A stretch of 52,040 bases of DNA from Candidatus Kaiserbacteria bacterium (lineage in GTDB: Bacteria > Patescibacteriota > Minisyncoccia > Phycocordibacterales > UBA2100), in the NCBI GenBank assembly GCA_021413775.1, contig JAIOPS010000043.1, forward strand, positions 1 through 52,040. Direction: 5' to 3'. Position numbers and translations under genes: made by a program. Numbering within the stretch: the first letter of the stretch is position 1; each line of letters opens with the position of its first letter. Below the pieces are notes generated by a model, which saw only the letters and a program-made list of their open reading frames with translations, had not been told where the DNA came from and ran no database searches. Below, piece after piece: positions 46,912 to 52,040 of this stretch.

Positions 46912-47631
46912 ATGATATTTCTCATCGCCGCGGCAGCCTGCGCCGCAACGCTTCTCGGAGGACTCTTTGCCCTGCGTCTGAAAGACCGCCTGCATCTCAT
47001 TTTAGGATTTTCTGCGGGCGCTGTAATAGGTGTCGCGTTTTTTGACCTCATGCCCGAGGCACTTGAGCTTGCCGGCGGTATGTATGAGCCGGGCTTCATC
47101 TCCACCGTCATGGCCGCGGGATTCGTCGCATATCTCATACTTGACCGCCTCATCGTGCTGCACCACCATCACGAAGACTTGCATACGGACTATCGCTCGC
47201 ACCGCGCTTCTCTCGGCGCCGGGTCCCTTTCTCTCCATAGTTTTTTGGACGGTGTGGGCATAGGTCTTGCGTTTCAGGTATCGCCCGCGGTGGGTCTTGT
47301 GGTCACGGCCGCGGTACTCGCGCACGATTTCTCCGACGGCATCAACACGGTGAATATGGTCCTCAAGAACGGCGGCGAACGACTGCGAGCGATACGGTGG
47401 CTATTCATTGATTCACTTGCTCCCGTTGCCGGTATTCTCTCAACGCTTCTCTTTTCGGTAACTTCCGCGCAGCTCGGCATCCTGCTGGCACTTTTTGCGG
47501 GCTTCTTTCTCTATATAGGTGCGTCCGACCTTTTACCTGAAAGTCATCACTCGCACCCCGTGCGCTGGACCACCGTCACAACACTTGCCGGCATTCTTTT
47601 TATATACGTCGTTGTTCGTCTCGCGGCCTGA
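46912..47631 (+). CDS. ZIP-family metal transporter
   Basis: 239 aa with about eight membrane helices. The loop after TM3 is His-rich (LHHHHEDLH). The metal-binding helices are LHSFLDGVGIGLAF (H-x-x-x-D-G) and LAHDFSDGINTVN (H-D-x-x-D-G), the ZIP core. The end LLPESHH is also typical. ZIP proteins bring Zn2+, Fe2+ or Mn2+ into the cytoplasm. The ATG at 46912 was chosen because it starts TM1. It is coupled to the upstream sensor-like gene. Confidence 0.88.
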   Translation: MIFLIAAAACAATLLGGLFALRLKDRLHLILGFSAGAVIGVAFFDLMPEALELAGGMYEPGFISTVMAAGFVAYLILDRLIVLHHHHEDLHTDYRSHRASLGAGSLSLHSFLDGVGIGLAFQVSPAVGLVVTAAVLAHDFSDGINTVNMVLKNGGERLRAIRWLFIDSLAPVAGILSTLLFSVTSAQLGILLALFAGFFLYIGASDLLPESHHSHPVRWTTVTTLAGILFIYVVVRLAA

Positions 47632-47665
47632 AAATACGGTCAGTGGTCTCTGAAAAAGATTGCTG

Positions 47666-47671
47666 TATAAT
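47666..47671 (+). promoter_or_regulatory. Consensus -10 promoter, leaderless, for the efflux operon
   Basis: TATAAT directly preceded by TG, 8 nt before the ATG at 47680. Confidence 0.7.
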
Positions 47672-47679
47672 TGTCCATC

Positions 47680-49281
47680 ATGTCTGTATTAAACCCTTCT
47701 ATAGCGCTCTCGCGGCTCCGCGAGTTCTTCTCAGGCGTAAAGCGTCGGAATCTCTATATCGCTGCGGCGGTCTTTCTCGTCGTAGTCGGTGCTTTCTTCG
47801 CGCTCCGGGGCGGTGCGCAGCCCGCAGGTGAACAGGCTCAGACCGTGCGGAGCGTCACACTCAAAAGCGTTGCAGCACTTTCTTCCGAATCAACGCCGCT
47901 TTCTATTGTCGGGACAGTAGTTTCGCGCTCCGAAGCGACCGTTCGTGCTGAGACATCCGGAGAAGTGGTTCGCGTATACCGCGCCCTCGGTGACAGCGTC
48001 GCGGCGGGCACCATTGTCGCCGAATTGGAAGATTCATCCCAGCGTGCGGCCCTTTTACAGGCGCAAGGTGCCGTAGATGCCGCAGAGGCGAATCTTGCGA
48101 AAGTCCAAAAGGGCACGCGACCTGAGCAGCTTGCGATACTTCAGTCCGCATTGGACGGTGCAAAATCGGGCGCAGTCAACGCGCTCCTCTCGGCATACAC
48201 GACCGTAGACAACGCGATCCAAGGAGGCTCGGATGCGATGTTCACGAATCCGAACGGCCCGGGGCAGCGCTACAACATCACGTCGACCGATTCACAATTG
48301 AGCATAAAAATTGTAAATCAGCGCATTCAACTCGCGGCGGTGATTAAACGGGAGGGCAGTAAATCCACAACGCTCGGCGCCTCCGAAGACCTCGCCGCAG
48401 AACTCACGCTTTCGGAAACGGAGCTGCGCTCGGTGCGTGATTTTCTCGATGACATCATTCAGTCGCTGAACAACGCAATACTCACGGGTGACGTTACCGC
48501 GAGCGCCGTCGCAAGTTTCAAGGCGACGACGGTCGCCTCCCGCGCATCGGTGAACACCTCGCTTTCGGCGATTGCATCGTCACGGCAGGCGCTTCTCACC
48601 GCACAGAAGAATCTTGAGCAGGGTGCGAACGGTCCGCAAAACGAAGATGTGTCATCAGCACAGGCCTCCGTGACGCAGGCACAGGGGGCTCTTGCCGCCG
48701 CACGGGCCAACCTCGAGAAATCAATCATCAGGGCGCCTATTTCGGGCACCATAAACTCCTTTTCGTTGAAACAGGGTGACTACGTACAGCAGACGTCGCC
48801 GCTCCTTACTGTCGCGAACAACGGCGCGCTGGAAATTGTGGCGTATGTCACGGAACAGGATACGCGTGACATCGCGGTGGGCGACAAGGCTGCACTCGAA
48901 GAGGGTGTCGTAGGTACCATTACCCGCATAGCACCGGCGCTTGACCCCGTCACAAAGAAAATCGAAGTTCGTGTAGGTCTTTCCGGTTCCGCATCCTCTC
49001 TCGTAAACGGGCAGTCTGTGACTGTAACATTCGAGCGGCGCACGTCTTCCACCGTTTCGGCGACGGGGCCTCTTACGATACCTATCAGCGCGATTAAAGT
49101 CGGTGCAAGCGACGTATCCGTCTTCACTGTAAGCGCAGACGGCGTTTTACAGGGACACGTGGTGACCATCGGGACGCTTCTCGGGGACAAAGTGGCAATT
49201 CTTACGGGACTTACACCCGACATGGTTATTGTGACGGATGCACGCGGTCTTCGCGACGGCCAAACCGTCCAAACTAAATAG
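47680..49281 (+). CDS. Efflux RND periplasmic-adaptor-type subunit (HlyD/MFP family)
   Basis: 533 aa. Single N-terminal TM (about 24-46). A biotinyl-lipoyl-like half VRAETSGEVVRVYRALGDSVAAGTIVAEL is followed by a long alpha-helical hairpin (about 125-350, Ala/Gln/Ser-rich) and the second half ARANLEKSIIRAPISGTINSF. The beta-barrel region has VAYVTEQDTRDIAVGDKAAL and a C-terminal membrane-proximal domain ending GLRDGQTV. The hairpin is longer than in typical AcrA proteins. It is 8 nt upstream of the RND permease. In a cell with no classical outer membrane this adaptor would work in a modified envelope; inference. Confidence 0.88.
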   Translation: MSVLNPSIALSRLREFFSGVKRRNLYIAAAVFLVVVGAFFALRGGAQPAGEQAQTVRSVTLKSVAALSSESTPLSIVGTVVSRSEATVRAETSGEVVRVYRALGDSVAAGTIVAELEDSSQRAALLQAQGAVDAAEANLAKVQKGTRPEQLAILQSALDGAKSGAVNALLSAYTTVDNAIQGGSDAMFTNPNGPGQRYNITSTDSQLSIKIVNQRIQLAAVIKREGSKSTTLGASEDLAAELTLSETELRSVRDFLDDIIQSLNNAILTGDVTASAVASFKATTVASRASVNTSLSAIASSRQALLTAQKNLEQGANGPQNEDVSSAQASVTQAQGALAAARANLEKSIIRAPISGTINSFSLKQGDYVQQTSPLLTVANNGALEIVAYVTEQDTRDIAVGDKAALEEGVVGTITRIAPALDPVTKKIEVRVGLSGSASSLVNGQSVTVTFERRTSSTVSATGPLTIPISAIKVGASDVSVFTVSADGVLQGHVVTIGTLLGDKVAILTGLTPDMVIVTDARGLRDGQTVQTK

Positions 49282-49289
49282 CACGAGCC

Positions 49290-52040
49290 ATGCTTCCCGT
49301 CTGGAGATTTTTCATAGAAAAACGACAATTCACGATACTTGTGATTGTCGGACTCTCGCTCTGGGGTGCCGTCGCGGTTTTCGGTATCACGAAGGAGTCG
49401 ACTCCGGAAGTTCAGATTCCCGTGGGGGTAGTTACAGTGGTTCTTCCGGGGGCATCACCTGAGGATGTTGAACGGCTTGTTACGAATAAGCTCGAAGACC
49501 ATCTTTCCAATTTGCCGGGCTTGAGCAAAATGACTTCCGCTTCGCGCGAAAGCGTCTCTTCGGTCGTCGTTGAATTTAAGGCGTCTGCGGATTTGCGTGA
49601 TTCGATTCAAAAAATGAAAGATGAGGTGGATAAAACCGTGCCCGAGTTACCTGCCGAAGCGAAGACGCCGAGCGTCGGCGATGTGAACTTCGTGGACCAG
49701 CCGATTCAGCTGATCTCTGTAAGCGCAGATTTGCCGCCGGCGCAGTTTGCCGAGCTCGGTCAAACGCTGAAAAACGAACTCCAGACAGTGACGGGAGTTT
49801 CGAGCGTCGGCGTCTCCGGCGTGCGCAACAGAGAAATACAGGTTGTCGTTAAAAAGGAGCAAATATCGCGGCTCGGCATAACCCTTCCTCAGGTTATTGC
49901 CGCATTGAGCGCGGCGAACTCCTCGCTACCGGTGGGTTCGATTACCGTGGATGATATTTCATATTCGATTGCCTTTAAGGGAAGTCTTGATTCTGTGCAG
50001 GATATCGGCGCGGTCGCCATCTTGAATGTCGGCGGACAGGTCATTTATCTGCGCGACATTGCCGATGTATCGGACGGCGTCGAAAAAGCGACAAGCTACT
50101 CACGCATATCTGTTGGCGGCGAACCTTCGCGTCAGGCCATGACACTGAGTATCCTGAAAGTCCGCGGTGACGACATTACGACGGTCACCAATGCCGTAAA
50201 AAAGAAGCTGGAGGATCTTAAAAAGGATGTTCTTCTGGGCAGCGATGTTGTTATTTCGTATGACGCCGGCGATGAAGTCCGGAAAAATCTGTACGAGCTC
50301 ACAAAAACCGGTCTTGAGACCGTGGTTCTCGTAATGATAGCGCTGCTGGTTACAATCGGATGGCGCGAGTCCGTGGTTGCGGGGCTTTCAATACCGCTTT
50401 CATTTCTCATAGCTTTTATCGGTCTCTGGTACAGCGGAAATACGCTCAATATCGTTTCGCTTTTTTCTCTGATTCTCGCCATCGGAATCCTGGTGGACTC
50501 AGGCATTGTCATCGTGGAAGCGATACATACACGGGTGCGCATTTTCGGCGATAAGGACAAGGCGGCGATAGAGTCGCTCAGAGAGTATAGTTGGCCCCTC
50601 ATCGGCGGGACGCTCGCAACCGTTTCGTTTTTCGTGCCGCTCTTCTTCATTTCCGGAATAGTCGGTAAGTTCATCGCCTCGATACCGTTTACCCTCATAT
50701 TTGTACTCATTGCTTCTATTTTCGTCGCGCTCGGCATGGTGCCCACGCTCGCGAATATGATGTCGGCCCGGGAGGAAACACCGCTTATGAAAAAACAGGA
50801 AGAATACGCGGCTCGTGCACGTGAATGGTACTCATCCCGTCTCAAGAATTTTCTTCTGAATCATCGTGCCCAGAACATCTTTCTCGTAACGATGTTCGCA
50901 GGCTTCTTCGTAGCCCTCGCGCTTCCTATCGTCGGCGTTCTGAAGATCAGCTTCTTTCCTACGGCGGACGGGGACTTCCTGTACGTGAATATCGAGACGC
51001 CGCAGGGTACGGACCTCAACAAAACAGACCTCACAGCGCGCGCGGTAGAGGAGGAACTTTTCGGCGACCCGCGTTTTTCGTCGCTCATCACCACAGTCGG
51101 CGCGCTCAGTGCATTCTCGAGTTCGGACGGTTCCGTATCCGTTGACCCGCGCTTCGCGAACATTACCGTCAATCTCGTAAAAAACCGGAAGCAGACATCC
51201 ACGGAAATTCTTTCGGACGTCAAGGCGAAGCTCGCCTCGATACATTCTGCCGATATCCGCGCAGGGGAGCCATCCGGTGGTCCGCCGGTCGGCTCCGCGA
51301 TACTCATAAAATTTCTCGGCAAGGACCGGGACGCACTCGATGCCACGGTCGCGAAAGCACGCGCGATGCTCGAGAAAGTTCCGGGCGCTACCGCGGTCGA
51401 CTCGTCGAATAAGTACGATGAGACTCAGTTCGTACTCTCCATAGACAGGGCGAAATTGGCGGCCCTCGGTCTTTCTCCCGCAATGGTTGCGTCAACGTTG
51501 CGTACGGCTGTTTCGGGCTCTACCGCGACAAGCCTGACGGGCGGTGAACGCAATGTCGACATCGTTGTCTCGCTCAATATAAATCCGAATTACACGGATC
51601 CGCACGACGCGTCGAACACAACCATAGACAGCCTGCGCCAAATACCGCTCATTACCCAGTCCGGCAACGCAGTTCTCTTGGGCTCGGTGATTTCGGAGTC
51701 TCTCGGCAAGAGCGATACATCCATCACACACGAAGGAAGAGAGCGTGTCGCGACACTTACCGGGGACGTATTGCCCGGCTACACGGTCAAGGAGGTTCTA
51801 GCCGCGTTCGACGCACAGTTTCCGACGTCCGAATATGCCGCAGGTGTCCGCGAGTCTGTCGGCGGAGAAAACGAAGAGACAAACAAATCATTTGCCGAAA
51901 TGGGATACGCTCTTATCGCAGGTACTCTGCTTACGTTCGTCATTCTTGTGCTCGCGTTCAATTCTTTCCGTTTTGCCGGTTTCCTTCTGCTGCTCGTACC
52001 GCTTTCTCTCATCGGCGTGTTTGCCGGTTTGGCCGCGACC
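49290..52040 (+). CDS. RND-family efflux transporter permease (runs off the right edge)
   Basis: At least 917 aa; the frame is still open at the window end. The start MLPVWRFFIEKRQFTILVIV is the usual first TM. The porter domain has STPEVQIPVGVVTVVLPGAS, EDVERLVTNKLED and LPGLSKMTSASRES. The TM4 region has GLSIPLSFLIAF, then SLILAIGILVDSGIVIVEAI, a proton-relay-style helix with an Asp. A second half follows after an about 300-residue soluble loop (KISFFPTADGDFLYVNIETPQG in part). It is a tripartite exporter subunit paired with the upstream adaptor. The substrate is unknown; the nearby sequence shows no outer-membrane channel. Confidence 0.9.
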   Translation, partial: MLPVWRFFIEKRQFTILVIVGLSLWGAVAVFGITKESTPEVQIPVGVVTVVLPGASPEDVERLVTNKLEDHLSNLPGLSKMTSASRESVSSVVVEFKASADLRDSIQKMKDEVDKTVPELPAEAKTPSVGDVNFVDQPIQLISVSADLPPAQFAELGQTLKNELQTVTGVSSVGVSGVRNREIQVVVKKEQISRLGITLPQVIAALSAANSSLPVGSITVDDISYSIAFKGSLDSVQDIGAVAILNVGGQVIYLRDIADVSDGVEKATSYSRISVGGEPSRQAMTLSILKVRGDDITTVTNAVKKKLEDLKKDVLLGSDVVISYDAGDEVRKNLYELTKTGLETVVLVMIALLVTIGWRESVVAGLSIPLSFLIAFIGLWYSGNTLNIVSLFSLILAIGILVDSGIVIVEAIHTRVRIFGDKDKAAIESLREYSWPLIGGTLATVSFFVPLFFISGIVGKFIASIPFTLIFVLIASIFVALGMVPTLANMMSAREETPLMKKQEEYAARAREWYSSRLKNFLLNHRAQNIFLVTMFAGFFVALALPIVGVLKISFFPTADGDFLYVNIETPQGTDLNKTDLTARAVEEELFGDPRFSSLITTVGALSAFSSSDGSVSVDPRFANITVNLVKNRKQTSTEILSDVKAKLASIHSADIRAGEPSGGPPVGSAILIKFLGKDRDALDATVAKARAMLEKVPGATAVDSSNKYDETQFVLSIDRAKLAALGLSPAMVASTLRTAVSGSTATSLTGGERNVDIVVSLNINPNYTDPHDASNTTIDSLRQIPLITQSGNAVLLGSVISESLGKSDTSITHEGRERVATLTGDVLPGYTVKEVLAAFDAQFPTSEYAAGVRESVGGENEETNKSFAEMGYALIAGTLLTFVILVLAFNSFRFAGFLLLLVPLSLIGVFAGLAAT

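Noticed and set aside
1..52040. CRISPR arrays, tRNA or rRNA genes, insertion sequences
   Set aside because: No regularly spaced repeats, no tRNA cloverleaf with a TTCGA loop and acceptor stem, no rRNA consensus and no transposase motif were seen by reading; a dedicated scan was not possible.

Overview
The window looks like a chromosomal segment of a Patescibacteria (CPR) member, most likely a Parcubacteria lineage. This is inferred from protein style, not from a marker gene. The clues are a Leu/Gln-rich C-terminal tail on a LamG protein, a 'CPDGSYVGRTGPNCEFAECP' cysteine module, several DUF5666 secreted proteins, PG-binding/M23 proteins, an Obg without a C-terminal extension, and many very small membrane proteins. 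TGA is an ordinary stop here (pyrB and tspO end in it), which excludes the TGA=Gly Gracilibacteria and Absconditabacteria. A strong local signature is promoter architecture: at more than 20 genes an (extended) -10 hexamer lies only 5-10 nt before the start codon, so much of the window is probably transcribed as leaderless mRNA.

Region 1 (1-8.4 kb) is accessory. A terminator, a phage-type helix-turn-helix (terminase small-subunit-like) gene and a membrane protein precede a tight six-gene operon (1473-8360): a PqqD/RRE domain fused to a family-2 glycosyltransferase, an HPr-kinase-like ATPase, an ABC exporter without peptidase domain, a second GT2, a PF14907-type nucleotidyltransferase and an ATP-grasp ligase. 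This resembles a RiPP modification and export system, but it lacks the lasso-peptide protease and cyclase and has no proven precursor. A structured leader and a 61-codon frame lie just upstream. It is the best candidate for an undescribed system.

Region 2 (8.4-16.8 kb) holds a LamG surface protein, small membrane proteins, a VanY-like carboxypeptidase, a PhnB-like protein, an LMW phosphatase, a SemiSWEET, an SMR-like transporter, a truncated msrA fused in frame to an exported protein, a META-domain protein and a patatin-like lipase.

Region 3 (16.8-24 kb) has a 43-aa basic protein gene, then otsB and an otsA fused to a membrane sensor-like module (trehalose synthesis). An M23/PG-binding endopeptidase, a VIT-like protein, TspO, a cupin and a HAD phosphatase gene broken by one in-frame TGA follow.

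Region 4 (24-33.7 kb) holds engB, an ABC-F ATPase, a 300-nt intergenic region with four hairpins and a possible pseudoknot, DUF5666 and LapA-like proteins, an mhqO/mhqD-like quinone-resistance pair, obg, a zinc ribbon and a DEAD-box helicase.

Region 5 (33.7-52 kb) starts with an ECF-type sigma factor operon (sigma, membrane partner, AI-2E transporter, DoxX-like). A 29-codon gene with its own promoter and terminator and a conserved-looking unknown protein follow. Then come an Asp/Glu racemase with an M19 dipeptidase, purF, an M29 aminopeptidase, dcd, folB, pyrB, a ZIP transporter, and an MFP/RND efflux pair running off the right edge.
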